This document shows positions 21,773 through 33,545 of a stretch of DNA of 64,000 nucleotides, one piece after another. The position numbers and the translations under genes were made by a program. Each line of letters starts with the position of its first letter. The first letter of the stretch is position 1. The stretch is taken from the NCBI RefSeq assembly GCF_918797505.1, contig NC_092794.1, positions 60,621,167-60,685,166 of the forward strand. The letters run 5' to 3'. This DNA comes from Bemisia tabaci. Lineage: Eukaryota > Arthropoda > Insecta > Hemiptera > Aleyrodidae. The notes beneath the pieces were generated by a model. That model was not told the DNA's origin, did no database searches, and saw only the letters and a program-made list of their open reading frames with translations.

Positions 21773-22441
21773 TCGGTGATGAGGCTGTATTCTTGGGCGC
21801 AGACAGGCCACCTGGAAAATGTGAAAGAACGAAATTCGTCACCAAGGAGAGCTATTATCACAATTATTACCCTCCTGATTACATTTTCCGTTTGTTTACT
21901 TGTAGTTATAGACTGAACTAGTGGCTGCGTCATGCGATGTATCGCTGTCAAATATTGCCGCTCTCTATAAATGTGAGAAAACGATCGATATCAACACAGT
22001 TCATTCGTTCTGGGTAGAGCCATCGGTTTTATCGATAATCGAAAGACGCAGCTCCCAAAACAGTCTATTTTACTGACCAATTGGCAACTTGTGTTGCTGT
22101 TGCATCGTGGGACGTTAAGGCACTCAACTCGGTGAAGGCCCGAATCTGTGGGACGCGCATATGACACAATCGAGTCAATTAACGCAAATTAAAACGCTTA
22201 GGCATAGGCGCGCGAAAGAGCGAAAAGGGGAAGGGGTAATGCCAAGAATGATTCGTTTGTCGGTGTATGTGCTGAAAAAAGTCTCTTTATTCCGTAGCGA
22301 GTGAAGCGGAATTGGAGCGAATTTGCGCCGAAGGGAAACTTTGATGCGCAACATTAGGGAGGTTTACCACTTTCGGAAATACTTGGGATGCCTGATAATA
22401 TCCAGAACTTTATAACATTAAAATCAGCAATTTTATTTCTG

Positions 22442-22623
22442 CACTGGAAAAAAACTCCGGCCGTGGAAGCCGTACTTACGGGCTACATAGATGTACAGTC
22501 CGCATTCCGGGCATAGCACCCGGAGCAGTCGAAGCCATGACTCTAGCACCCGTAACTTTCGGCTTCTGAGCCCGGAACGGACGGTGTATGTCTGTAAAGC
22601 CCATTAATGTTTTTTATTCAGTG
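22442..22623. mobile_element. CACTGGAAAAA MITE, GC-rich interior, TSD TG
   Basis: Begins CACTGGAAAAAAACTCCGG and ends TTTTTTATTCAGTG, flanked by TG on both sides (22440-22441 and 22624-22625). The interior (GGCATAGCACCCGGAGCAGT, TGAGCCCGGAACGGACGGT) is shared with a fragment at about 30690-30826. It has the same end type and duplication length as the palindromic families at 10290 and 20885. Confidence 0.8.
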
Positions 22624-22728
22624 TGAAATGACTTTGTTTTGAGATCTTTCATGTAAGGCCTCTAGTAACATAGTCGCAGTCAATTTGCCTCCCTTTCTTT
22701 TTATCAAATTAACGAGAACAATTGGACT

Positions 22729-22865
22729 ACATTTTGCAATTTGGAACTATAAATTCTAGCCCGGTTTAAAAACAACATATGTGCCATTAGTTTCCCTATG
22801 CACATAAGTGTTTTTCCAGAAGAGCCAGACTTTATAGTTCCAAATTGCAAAATGCAGTCCAATTG
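22729..22865. mobile_element. Foldback MITE, AATTGGACTNCATTTTGCA arms
   Basis: AATTGGACTACATTTTGCAA and TTTGGAACTATAAA on the left are mirrored by TTTATAGTTCCAAATTGC and AAAATGCAGTCCAATT on the right. Larger copies carrying insertions lie at 40085-40506 and 43418-43816. AATT at both edges may be a target duplication or part of the repeat. Confidence 0.8.
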
Positions 22866-23334
22866 CTTTCATGCCAAAGCTCATGTGACTTCAGCTAAGT
22901 CGCAAATCCCAAGACCGTGCAAGTGTTTCTGCGTTTGAATTCTCCACGTCTAGGAGAGAATGCTTCCCGGCAATTATTAATGTAAGTTGATGACGATGGC
23001 AATTTCGCCGTTCTTACATTTAAATCCACTAAAAATATCGATTTCAGGCGAGACAAGCTGCCGCGCCAAACATCGATTGTTTTACATATTTTTAAATGGA
23101 GGAAAACAGTGATGCCATCTTTCAAGAACCGCCACCGGTTGATGATCCATCTTCGTCGTCGTCCTGTTGGCGGTTCGACGGTCGCATTTCCCTGCTTGGC
23201 ATAAAACGACGACGGCCCTTGGCTAAAATTATCCGGGGCCATCCAAGGTCATGGCCGTTGATCCAGGGTTCATCGCGGGGTTGTCGAATGCGTCGCGGAT
23301 TTTCCAGAGCAGATGGGGCCGGGTCTATCACCTC

Positions 23335-23498
23335 CAGTGGCGGGGCGTGCTTTGCGATATATCGATTGATCTGACATTTAAACCTATGGAAAAGGATCGA
23401 TTAACAGGGTGCTCGCAGTGAACACCTTAATAATCGATCCGTCACCACGGATCCAAATGGGGAAATATCGATAATCGATTATTCACGCTACGCCACTG
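23335..23498. mobile_element. hAT-like MITE with perfect 8-bp TSD
   Basis: Flanked by ATCACCTC (23327-23334) and ATCACCTC (23499-23506). Ends CAGTGGCGGGGCGTG and CACGCTACGCCACTG. 164 bp long, the same length as the 12767 copy. Internal TATCGAT and ATCGATT motifs. Confidence 0.92.
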
Positions 23499-23653
23499 AT
23501 CACCTCTCGTCAAATCTGCTCGATACGTAGGGGTGAAGCATTCGTCTTGAAAAAACATAATCTGCTCTACCACCGTATCGCAGTCATATTTTCCGCCGGT
23601 TAAATTTGCACCATTGTTTTGAAAATTTTAGCGACTAAAAACCGCCATCTACA

Positions 23654-24181
23654 CTGCCGTGGTAAGGGAGAACGCTGTTTGAACATTCTAGAGTTGCCAG
23701 ATTTCCCTTGATGAGACATGTTTTTTCAGGACATATACACGGAGAAAAAAAATTCGTGTGTGGGACCGTGGGACCCGAAGTTTAAGTCATATGGATCTCT
23801 GAAGTTTTTGGATTGAGCATCTGACAATTTAGGTCCAGCTGCTGAGGTTTGAATCACACATCTGAAACTTCAGTTCTAACATCTGAAGTACTTCAGTTTT
23901 CACATCCGAAAAACTTTGGTTCTCACATCTGAAGCACTTCAGATGTAAGAACTGAAGTTTCAGATGTGTGATCCGAACCTCGACAGCTAGACCTAAAGTG
24001 TTCAGATGCTCAATCCGAAAACTTCAGAGATCCATATGACCTAAACTTCGGGTCCCACGCACGAGGTTTTTTTCACCGAGTGGGAAGAAATATTCACAAT
24101 TTTTTGGGTATAGTCGTTTTTTATCGAAGGAAACATGGCAATGTCTGGAGGCTCATACGGCGTTCTTCCCTAGCACGGCAG
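23654..24181. mobile_element. CTGCCGTG element split by a palindromic MITE
   Basis: Starts CTGCCGTGGTAAGGGAGAAC and ends TTCTTCCCTAGCACGGCAG, flanked by TACA and TATA (a 4-bp duplication with one mismatch). Positions 23738-24082 are a younger long-palindrome MITE. Removing that insert restores an element like those at 30935 and 42749. Confidence 0.8.
23738..24082. mobile_element. Long palindromic MITE, copy 2 (nested)
   Basis: Starts CACGGAGAAAAAAAATTCG. The arms contain CGAAGTTTAAGTCATATGG and its inverse, with extra iterations of ACTTCAGATGT around the centre, making it longer than the copy at 10290. The right end ACCGAGTG is eroded. It lies inside the CTGCCGTG element. Confidence 0.85.
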
Positions 24182-25609
24182 TATACAGACGGAAACTTGT
24201 GCACTTGACAACAGTGGTTGGAAATATTGCTACTCCCGTACATCCCCTCCGGAGGCACCTTTGGCCCCCTCCCTCCCCCTCTCCTCCCCACACCACCGCG
24301 TCCGTTTGCTCGGGAGCTTTGATAAGCTGATCGCACTATAATAGTATGTGCGCAGGCCATAATTACGGCCATCAGGAGCACTTTAATCTCCCTCGTCGTC
24401 TAGCGGAAAGTTCTTGCGGCCTTGAAAATTCCGCGATTTTCCTTCATTTCTTCCTCGCTCAGCTGCCTAGAAAACGGTAGAAAAGCGCTTGAGTTTCAAT
24501 TTTGGGATTGTTCGATCGTGATATTTCGAAATGTCGAGCATTTTATGTTGTATGAATTTTTCGGATAAATGATCCTTGACGAAGAAAACTATAATCTGTT
24601 TCCGCACTGAACATGGTTCGCCCGGCTTGAAAATTGCTTGAATTTTACAATTTTCTAGTTTTGTACTATAGTTATTAGCAAAGCTTGTAAAGTATTAATG
24701 AAATATTTTACGTTAAATAGATTGTTTAGAACGATCGATTTTTTTTTAAACCAAGTTTACCCTCCATTCTTTTGGAAAGTTTGTTGTAGTACTGTAACTC
24801 GCGTATGGGAGGTCTCAATTGGTCGAATGCGATTACTTCAAAACGTCTTTATCAACCTTGATCAAAGTAGTTTTATTCGTTCGTTACGAGTTATTCTGAA
24901 ATTCTCCCACATCGAATGAAACTTTGAAGAGCCATAATAATTCGCGACTCGGTCCCTCCCTGAACTTTATTGGGAATGTTTTTCGTTAAATTCCTGTGTT
25001 TTTTATTTCCCCATTCTGACCTGGTTGATGTTTCACTTCGCTAATTCCTCGTTGTTCCGTGTTTATCTTCTCAGATTCTGTTGGCTTACGTTTACAAGAT
25101 CAAAACTGGTTTGTGTCCCGTTAGGATGTCCACTTATATCCGACATTTGTGTATCTCTCAATATAATGTTCTTAGACTGAAAATCAAGTCCGTGATTTAT
25201 CGTTTGGCTGCTTATCGCAAGGTTTAGGTTTAGTGAGTTAATTGACCGCTAAATCAGAAATGTGTCTGCTATCCGCTATCTCAGAATCACTGGTTCCTTT
25301 TGTTTTTTTTCTCCTCCTCTGCGGAAAGTGCGGGGCAAAAACTGGATGAAGTTAGAATTAAGAAAGAAATGATATCTTTATAATATTAAAAAAAAAGCAA
25401 TAACGAGGAAAGCCAAAGTTTTTCCACATTCTTTATCTTTCGCTCGCTTTTCGAAGATTGCATCAATATTTCTCTCCGTGTAGATTATCAAAGGGACAAA
25501 AGAATCTGAATTGTAAATTATTCCAATCGGCAGAAGTTTCCAAGCTGCTAGCCAGCGGCTGAGTTATGAGACTCGTTTAATTCTGACGTTGCCGTGTGTT
25601 TTGCCCGAG
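24182..25609. other. Unclassified DNA, no gene supported
   Basis: A pyrimidine-rich patch at 24240-24300, otherwise AT-rich. Short frames only, with no element borders. Confidence 0.4.
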
Positions 25610-25739
25610 AATTCGTCGCTCCTCTGACGTAAGGGCGTATCTCAATTTCCGCATGAGCCCCCAAAAGCGTGGATTTAAATGTAAAACAGAGCTCACGTTG
25701 AAATTGAGATGCGCCCTTACGCCAGAGAAGCGACGAATT
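25610..25739. mobile_element. Foldback MITE, AATTCGTCGCT arms
   Basis: AATTCGTCGCTCCTCTGACG and TAAGGGCGTATCTCAATTTC on the left are mirrored by GAAATTGAGATGCGCCCTTA and CGCCAGAGAAGCGACGAATT on the right. It is close to a complete palindrome. A diverged copy lies at 33212-33341. Confidence 0.8.
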
Positions 25740-26401
25740 TGCCACTCTTACCGAATTTTCCATCCTACCAACCGATCTGGTGGCATCGGTGAGAATTCTT
25801 TCGGATCTGATGTATCTGAAGAGAGTCAGTTGATTATCGAATTAGCTTTCTGTCCGTCTCGCTAATGAGTTTCCAATATTTATGATCGACTCTCGGTCGA
25901 ACGATTGCTTTGAAAGGAATTCGTTGGAATTTTTGTCACGAAATTGGATCAGACGCAGGAGGCTTGGCAGCTCTGTTAACTCAGTTATTTTTATTTTAAC
26001 TACTCTTCCTATAACGGGGTGTTCACCGCACGGTATATAAAAACGGGTGCATTTGAAAATCATGGATATTGTATGGTCGGTCCGGAAGTACAGAACACGT
26101 ACTGATTTCTCGCTTAAAGGAGCAAAGAAACGAGATTTTCGTGGTAAACTTTAAAGTAAAGTCACAGAAGTATGCAGTTTTTCTATGTGACATAACTTGC
26201 CCGTTAAATTGCGGTATTTGATTCCTCGTGTTTTAAGTTCATTCCCCACGGAAATCATTTGGTGGGAATCTTCCCTTCTTTAGAATTTAAAGGCGCGTAA
26301 TTTAGGGAAAAAGTGTAGAAAATACAACGAAATAGCATGGACTGTAAGAACTCTTGCAAATCAAGAGGAATTTTCCAGGATGTGAGCGAAACTCCCCCAT
26401 A
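25740..26401. other. AT-rich DNA, no gene supported
   Basis: Nothing recognised beyond short frames. Confidence 0.4.
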
Positions 26402-26602
26402 CACGGCAAAAACATCTTAGTGTTGAGCCCTAACTCTTCAGGTAGGTAAAATAGCGCCAACTACAGGCAGTAGTGCTGGCCCCTTTAGCTTTCGAGTCCA
26501 GCTCTACAGTTTTAGGGTCCGGTCCTACAGCTTGCAGGTCCAGCTCTATAGTCGCTATTCCACCTCAAGTGTAAGGGCTCAGTGATAAGTTGTTTTTCCG
26601 TG
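26402..26602. mobile_element. Degraded CACNGG...CCNGTG foldback
   Basis: Starts CACGGCAAAAACATCTTAG and ends GTTGTTTTTCCGTG. GTTGAGCCCTAACTC on the left is loosely mirrored by AGGGCTCAGTG on the right. The termini fit the CAC(T/G)GG group, but the flanks do not match. Confidence 0.5.
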
Positions 26603-26736
26603 TGCATTCCCGAAAATTCGTCATTTTTAATGAATTTTTCACTCATGAACTCCATAAAAAATGTTAGACCGTAGACACTCTCCACTCTCTCACGAATAAT
26701 GTTGACTGCGCCACTGGAACGAGTAGACGCTCTGTA

Positions 26737-27003
26737 CACGGAGAAAAAAACTTTGTGCATGGGACCCGAAGTTGAGGTCGTATGGATCTCTGAAGTTTTC
26801 TGATCACGCATCCGAAAACTTAAGATCGAGCTGCCGAAGCTCGGATCAGACTTCCAGGCACTTCGGTATGTACCAGAGTACTTCAGATGTCTGACCCGAA
26901 CTTCGGCAGCTGGACCTCAAGTTTTTAGATACGTGATCCGAAAACTTCAGAGATCCTTATGACCTCAACTGCGGGTCCCACGCACGAAGTTTTTTTCTCC
27001 GTG
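26737..27003. mobile_element. Long palindromic MITE, copy 3, TSD TA
   Basis: CACGGAGAAAAAAACTTTG to AAGTTTTTTTCTCCGTG, flanked by TA on both sides. The arms contain CGAAGTTGAGGTCGTATGG and its inverse, and meet around GCACTTCGGTATGTACCAG. Confidence 0.88.
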
Positions 27004-27645
27004 TATAATATGCTCTAAGGTACATCATCGCTATTGCGTCATCTGTGCCGAAAGCTTGAAAAAAAAGAGTAATGTTCCCTTTTTTCAACGAGCTTTGAGC
27101 GTATCAGAACTCACATGGAGTTCAGACAGTAAGTGGGATTCGTGGTGGGTTTTTCGATCTATCAATCAAGTGAAGCGACCCACCCAGAATCCTTAAACCT
27201 CCGAGCCCGGAAGATCTTCGGTTGCGCGATAACTAATAGACCTAATTTCATTAATGATTTTAATATGGTAATCGCTTGCTTTGTTAACAACCAGTTGTCT
27301 AATTGAAAATCGGTCCCGGACCATTTGTCTTCGGTGACCAGGTCTTGCACTCATCGTCTCCCCGTGAACTTTGGAATAAACATGCCTTCGAGTCTTCCCA
27401 GCGGACTTTAACTCACAATCTCCAGGAAGGGCTAAGTGAAAGTTCAATTATTTAACTTTCTTTCCATGGTGATTCGTCAAGATCCCATTCCTCGGAGAAA
27501 ACCCCTTAAAAGTATTATGTTCTCCTAAAACTCACCTTCAAACTGAAAGTAATTTTATCGGGTTTTTTCTTTATTTTAAGAGGGTTTTTTTTTAAATCAT
27601 TACTATTTCATAAATCGTAGTAGCTCAATCGGATAATTTACTAAG

Positions 27646-27900
27646 TGGACCGCGTTTAGTAGAGAGGAACCAAGCCACATCAGCTATTGCCAAATTTAAC
27701 TGAGCTTTTCACTTTTTTCAAAGAGAACGGATGTGCGAATTCCTCTGAAAATTTTGAGGAATTTGCTTCGTACTTCGCAGAAAATTCATTGAAATTTGCA
27801 CAAAAATCCGCCCAACCGGTTTCATGTAAAAAATTGAATTGCTTAATTGAATTTGGCACTAGCTAATGTGGCTTGGTTCCTTTCTTCTTAAGGTGGTCCA
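27646..27900. mobile_element. Foldback MITE, TGGACC...GAGGAACCAAGCCACAT termini
   Basis: GAGGAACCAAGCCACAT on the left is mirrored by ATGTGGCTTGGTTCCTTTC on the right, with outer TGGACC and GGTCCA. The interior aligns with 5712-5943. Confidence 0.75.
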
Positions 27901-29662
27901 AGTAAATGCGACTCCGCGTCTATGAGTTAAGCCAAGTTTTTCATCAACTGATGAATCATTCATACAAAAATTTTTCGATTTGAAATGGCCAGCCGATGGA
28001 AGTATATTTGTTCTTATTTTGATTCTTTCCAATCCGTATCATTTATGTTCGCCATGAACCTCCGGAAAACCTGTTCCGGGCGTCGCCATGGGAACTGAGA
28101 GATTTTTGACCCGATAGGTGACTTAAAAAACCGGTAAGCGGGTTCGTCCTCTCCTTTTTAGGAAGCGTGTTTTTGTTTTGACCACGAGTCGAGGAAGGAA
28201 AATTGGAATGATTGAGCGGTGATGACCGAGCTCTCCTGATTTTTGGCCTTCGTCTTCTCGGTAATAGAACGAGCTTTTTTTTCATCAGTGTGTGGTTAGG
28301 ATCTCTTAGGGCGTATCAAATTAAGTTAAATTTGCAAAACTCATCGTTTTGTAAATCCGAATTCGGACCTCAGAGAAGCAATTTGGATAGCCAACTAGGG
28401 CCTAAGTTATTTCCCCGGAAGGTTCTCAGTGACCTCTAAATCCTAGCCTTGGAAGGAAACCCGAGATTCCTCAGGGAAATTCGTGAAAAATTGAAAACAT
28501 TTTCACCAGAGACAATACATTTCTGAGATTCCACTCTAGCACTCAAAGCAAAGCAATCGAGTGAGGCAAATATTAAGTTCGGAAGTCAATGCTCCTTTTC
28601 GTCAATGGTGATCGATCAGCAACTTGTTGAGTATAAAATTCGCCTAATGATGACGGATGAATGTCGGGATTAGCACGTTTTTAGGTGAGTTTTTGTGCAT
28701 CAAATTACGATTGTTGAACCAAGTGCTCAACTCTTTGCTCATCAGTCATCAAAAAGCGTAGTTAAGCGTTAACTCCCGGAAGTAAAATTTGCGCTATGGG
28801 GAGAATAGCAGTTAAAGGTCCCTTTAACATATTGTCTGCGGTTCTTACTGAAGATGGAATTAAATACAAAACCCAGCTAGGAAAAAAATCAAAATTCATA
28901 AAAATATTTTTCTTAAAGGTCTTAAATCGTAGACCCTCCGGGGAAATTGTAAAGACACAAGTGCTCACTCTTGTGTATCACAGTCGAAAACTCATCTTCT
29001 GTTACTTGGTGTGTAGGCTCGAGAAATAATTCTGGAAAATATCCTCAGCGTCTCACAAAAAGGACATCATTCAAGCTCACCAGATGCAACCAATGCAGGA
29101 CTGCTCCATCTAAGTTTTTGCCGTCGTTAGTTACAAGAAACAAACCGTTCCAAGTTCCTTCGGATGATAACGTGTGAAGTAATAAAAAGTGTAATAAAGT
29201 GAACAATCCTACAGAGTGGAAAGATGATTTTCATGAACGCATAAAACACTCAAGTGTTCGCCCTGTGAACTGTCCCGGTAATGCCTGAAAAACTACGATT
29301 TGAAATTACAATTTTTCGGTAGTGCATCGTCCTCTTTTGCAAAGCCGCCAAGTTGGAGCGTTGCAGGCGGAAGACTTCTGCAATTTGGAAATCCTGCAGA
29401 AAATTAACCAATGGTCACTCATTGACCGCGGACATAAATTGAAACTGCAACATTTCGGCGGTGCATCGTATCAGATTTGCAGATTTCCCAAATCACATAG
29501 CAAGCGGAAGACTTCTACAAGAAGTAAATTGACCGGTGGTTACAGTCGGTGACTCCATGAACGCGAACTTGATCTGAACTGCTGCCCGGTCGAAGTGTAG
29601 CAGAAGATTGACCAACGGTCAGTGTTTCATCTGATGACCGGAGCGAACCCGGAATAGCCAGG
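27901..29662. other. Region upstream of exon 1
   Basis: No complete element or convincing exon. From about 29300 to 29640 there are degenerate reiterations of GCGGAAGACTTCTNCAA, TCGGNGGTGCATCGT and GACCAACGGTCA-like motifs, suggesting an old tandem array next to the start of the gene. The 5' UTR of the gene probably lies partly here, but I could not place its acceptor. Confidence 0.35.
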
Positions 29663-30188
29663 ATGGGTCCGACGCTGAACCCGGTGTGCTACCGGCCGCC
29701 ACCGCTGCCGTCGAAGAAGCCGCCGCGGACGGTGGCGCTGGTGAACCCGATCATCGCGGAGCCGCCCAAGATCAACTTCAACAAGGCGGCCCTCTTCGGA
29801 GACCGGGATCGGAACAAGGACACGTTCGGGCGCATGTCGTCCACCTACCACTCCTTCCGCGACCCCCTCGAGGAGTCGGAGATCGTCATCATCGCCGCGG
29901 CCTCGGAGCCGACGCCGACGACGACGCGGAAGAAGAAGGAGAAGAAGAGTCGCAACAAATCGACGACCGGCTTCGAGCAGGGGTCCAGCGGCGGGTCCCT
30001 GAGCCGGGCTTTCGGGAGCGGGCGCTTCACGCGACGGGCGTCCCTGCTGACCCGCTCCCACTCGGACGGGAACTTGAACAAGAACTTCTGCAAGGACCTC
30101 GACTGCCCCGGGGAGTTCTACGGGGATCAGAGTAACCTCACCAAGGCGCTCAAAGCCCTCAACGGAAGCTGGAAAAATCTTCTGAATC
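29663..30188 (+). CDS. Exon 1 of unidentified conserved-looking protein gene
   Basis: This is the first coding exon of the only gene I can support. The ATG at 29663 has A at -3 and G at +4, and an in-frame TGA lies at 29609-29611. Codons are strongly G/C-ending against AT-rich surroundings, which supports coding. It encodes residues 1-175 plus one base (phase 1) and ends at AATC|GTGAGT. Residues 11-22 are proline/lysine-rich (RPPPLPSKKPPR, a possible SH3 ligand). Residues 89-99 are a basic cluster (RKKKEKKSRNK). Residues 124-127 (RRAS) fit a PKA-type site, and LLTRSHS (128-134) an LxRxxS kinase motif. No folded domain, signal peptide or membrane segment is visible. Function is unknown; a scaffold or cytoskeletal adaptor is only a guess from composition. 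Confidence 0.8.
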
Positions 30189-30275
30189 GTGAGTATTTTT
30201 TCTCTCTCTCTCTTTCTCTTCTCATCATCGAGGCCTCCAAGCAGGGGACGCCCGGAAAAAGGGTGGTGACAGAGG

Positions 30276-30570
30276 AAGGGTGTCTACAAGTCCGGAATTT
30301 CCGGAAAGTCCTGAAATAGTACTGATACTTTAAAGGCGGTCCGGAAGTACTGAAAAGGTGCGGAAATTCCGGGAAAAGGTCCGTTTTTTTTTAATTTTTT
30401 GTAATTTTTGTTGCAATTTCAAATTTTTGAAATTTTTCGAATTTCGTCAAATAGAGGTATTGAAAAAGTACGGAATTTTTCTGTTGGAGGAGGTACTAAT
30501 CTTGATAAGGTACTGAAAAAGTACTGTAAAGGTACGTATTTTTTATCAGCCTGTTTTAGTAGACTCCCTG
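30276..30570. mobile_element. CAGGGTGTCTAC-family MITE next to exon 1 donor, TSD CAGAGG
   Basis: Starts AAGGGTGTCTACAAGTCC and ends TTTAGTAGACTCCCTG, flanked by CAGAGG (30270-30275) and CAGAGG (30571-30576). The interior repeats GTACTGAAAAAGTAC. It lies 87 bp downstream of the exon 1 splice donor. Confidence 0.85.
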
Positions 30571-30689
30571 CAGAGGGTTTTAAATGAACTGAGGGATTGC
30601 CAACGCCCTAACGGGTTGTGGGAGGACCGAGTTTTGCGGCGGTTAGGCGTCGCAGAGCGCCAAAGAGCGCTATGAAAGCGACTCTTATG

Positions 30690-30826
30690 TATGTGTCAGA
30701 ATCCGGAAGTTCCGGGCGTGGCACCCGGAGCAATCGAAGCTACGGCTCCAACACTCTGAAGTTTCGGCCTCTGAGCCCGGAACGGACGGTACGTCTATCC
30801 AGACCGTAACTTTTCTTTTCGGTGCA
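30690..30826. repeat. Fragment of the 22442 MITE family
   Basis: GGCGTGGCACCCGGAGCAAT and TGAGCCCGGAACGGACGGTA match the interior of the element at 22442-22623. The end motifs are lost. Confidence 0.6.
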
Positions 30827-30934
30827 TGACATCTCCGCACCGGTTTTTAAACAAAGGTGTCGGAGAAGGCACCCGCAAAGCGAGCGGCGATCTCCCCGGT
30901 TCTCTTTTCTCGCTCTGTTTTTGCTGGTGCATTT

Positions 30935-31187
30935 CTGCCGTGCCAAGGAAGAACGCCGCATGATCATTTAAGAGTTGCCAAATCTCCTTCGATAAAATGT
31001 TTATTTTTGAGGAAATTGTAAATATTTCGCCTTGGAATTTTCAGACTTTTTACATCAAGTTATAAACAAAATTATCTGAGAAATTCGCAGGAAAAAAAAT
31101 CAAAAATTTTCCTGGAAATTAGTGATTTGCCTGATAAAATTTGGCAACGCCTGAAGGCTCATACGGCGTTTTTCCTCAGCACGGCAG
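30935..31187. mobile_element. CTGCCGTG MITE with 4-bp TSD ATTT
   Basis: CTGCCGTGCCAAGGAAGAAC to TTTTTCCTCAGCACGGCAG, flanked by ATTT (30931-30934) and ATTT (31188-31191). Inner inverted motifs are GTTGCCAAATCTCC and ATTTGGCAAC. Relatives lie at 23654, 42749 and 60476. Confidence 0.88.
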
Positions 31188-31594
31188 ATTTCAGTCGGAA
31201 GAAACTCGGTTCGTCAGGGTGGCTCTCAAGTGCACCCAGCAACTCCTGCTCCTGCCCACTTGAAACTTTGAAAAGCCCGACGATTGTTCGTCGTTGAGCA
31301 AGCGAGTCGTAGAGGACAAGTTTTTATTGTCCTTTGTTCTTGGGCTTTTTCTCATTAAAACATGATCGCAATTGTTTTTAGTTTTGCCTCCGTTATTTCG
31401 CAACGGCGCTCGAAAGAAATCAGTCAATCATGAGCCTCCATTCAAGCGCGGCAGTCTTATCGTCCGCGAACCGGCACACTCCATCCTGTCTGTTTGTTTG
31501 CACTTACCTCCTCTTTTTTTGAAAGCAACCGGTGTCGTATGCAACGTGCAAAAATTATGCTGTACACGGAGCAAAATGCTGAAATTTTGTCACT

Positions 31595-31700
31595 AAGGGT
31601 GTCTACATTTCTGAGAAACGGGAAATTGGCAGGGAATTCAGGGGAAAATCGGAGAATTTTATGAAAAAGGTGGATTTAGGAAAATCTTAAAGCTTAAAGT
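31595..31700. repeat. Left-end fragment of CAGGGTGTCTAC family
   Basis: AAGGGTGTCTACATTTCTG followed by GGGAAATTGGCAGGGAATT-like repeats. No right terminus was found. Confidence 0.45.
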
Positions 31701-33211
31701 TTGAGAGAACATCAGCACTGTTTGGTCAGTCAACACTCCCATTATTGAAAGCAAGTTATCATGACTCTATGGTTTGCGGTGAAATTATTGCCAACAATAG
31801 TCTTTCCCAGTTCCAAACGTGCATATTTGGTCCGAAAAGGCAGGGAATTTTGATGATTTTGGCTAGGAAAAATCTGGATAAGTCAAGAAATTCATTCCCG
31901 CCGAATCTGTTGATACCCAAACACCTTGAACTTTGTTGAAATGTAGTATACTCAAGTGTTGAATACATTCACACATTATTAATTTTAGCTTGCGCACGTC
32001 CGTTTATATTGTCCCGAAGAATGTGTTTAACCAGAACTGTGCGTGAAGTTTATAATGCAACGCTTGACTTGAATGCATTTCAACCCAAGTTCGGGCGAGT
32101 AAACCCAAGCTGGGGTGAAATTAAAATGGCGAAAATGTGTCAAGCCGATCTCAATGCCTGGAATTTTTTAAACATTTTTTTTTTTGCTGAAGTGTATAGA
32201 AAGGTACTCAAACATATTAGTTTACCACAAAAAGTCTCATCCATCATTTGGTTTTTAATTTTTTCCTGACAAAAGCGATAGATACTGACGATTTTTTGTT
32301 TGTGAGAGTTTCTCATCCCGCTCTAATTAGTTCTTGCTTTTCTTCGATGCTCTGAAAAATTCAATATTTTTGAGAATGTGGACGCATGATGTTTCCAGGT
32401 TCAAAAAAAGTTTAAAAAATGCTGGGAGAAAAGTCACGGGTAAATCAGAAAATAAAGGAGACCAATGAGATGTTAGGGAGTTCATAGGTATCCTTATCAA
32501 CTATCATCTGAGGTTACTGCGTTGTTTTCCCATGATTGGAATGAAGTGCCAAAAAATGAGAGTATCCTAAATACGTACTTTTAATTACCCGTGATACTTA
32601 CTTGACGTCGATTTCAAATTGATCTATGATCGATTGCTCTGTATCATTTTTATATATCATGTGATGTGCACTGAAAATCGTCAACCACGATACCGCACGT
32701 GACGTAAAACCGAAGCAGTTTATGGCTGAAGTTCCGGAAGCTGTGTTCATTCATAGAAAACAGTGTTGCCGTTTCTCGTAAATATTTCCATTTTCGTCCC
32801 TTTTTTCGTGCTGCTCCCCATGAATGTGTATTTACAATTTGACAATTGTAAAGGCGTGGGAACCTAAACGGGCTTTGAACATAAATCGGTGACGCGCGTT
32901 TTCTTGACGGATGATGACGTCCGAACAAACATATGCGGGCTGTGCAGTATGCACTTAATCATGCCTTCTCGTCGAGAGAAATTTTTTGTGTCTCGCTTAG
33001 GAAGCAAAAGGGAACACAAATAAATGCTAGTGAACGATTGAACGGTCCATTTGTTACGGAGCGGATACTATTCAATCATATATTTTCATGGCGGTATCAC
33101 TCATTTAAATTGGTTCAAAGCGATCCTTTCTTTTTCATTTTTTGCTCAAAATGAACGTGCTGTCAAATAGCTTTCGACCTTTTTTTCATTATTTTTTTTA
33201 TTTTCTACTAG
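31701..33211. other. Intronic AT-rich DNA, nothing supported
   Basis: Short frames only and no complete repeat. Confidence 0.4.
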
Positions 33212-33341
33212 AATTCGTCGCTTGGCTGACAAAGGGGCGTAACTACACATTGAGATGAGCCCGGGACAGCATTGAGTCAAATGAACGACAGGGCTCATCG
33301 CGAAATGCAGTTACGCCTTCATGCCTGGAGGGCAACGAATT
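33212..33341. mobile_element. Foldback MITE, AATTCGTCGCT arms, diverged
   Basis: AATTCGTCGCTTGGCTGAC and GGGGCGTAACTACA on the left are mirrored by GCAGTTACGCCTTCATGCC and GGCAACGAATT on the right. Related to 25610-25739. Confidence 0.7.
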
Positions 33342-33391
33342 AGGCAATTAAAACCGAATGGTCACCACTTGTGTAGCATTTTGTCAACATT

Positions 33392-33545
33392 GGCGGATCC
33401 AGCGAATTGGCAACTTTGTTTTTCTCCATTGAAACCTATGGAAATGTATCGATTCTTGGAAGGGCCAGGTGCTCCGACAAGAATCGATTATTTAACATAG
33501 GTTTAAATGGAGGGAATCCGGTGTTGCCAAACTGCTGGATCTGCC
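33392..33545. mobile_element. Foldback with GGCGGATCCAGC...TTGGCAAC ends
   Basis: GGCGGATCCAGCGAATTGG and CAAC on the left are mirrored by GTTGCCAAACTGCTGGATC and TGCC on the right. Inner arms CCATTGAAACCTATGG and GATTATTTAACATAGG carry ATCGATT motifs, as in the hAT-like family. Confidence 0.65.

Noticed and set aside
29627..30135. Antisense 144-codon and alternate-frame 149-codon ORFs over exon 1
   Set aside because: They are shadows of a GC-rich coding exon. Only the chosen frame has the start context, splice phase match and continuation in exons 2 and 3.
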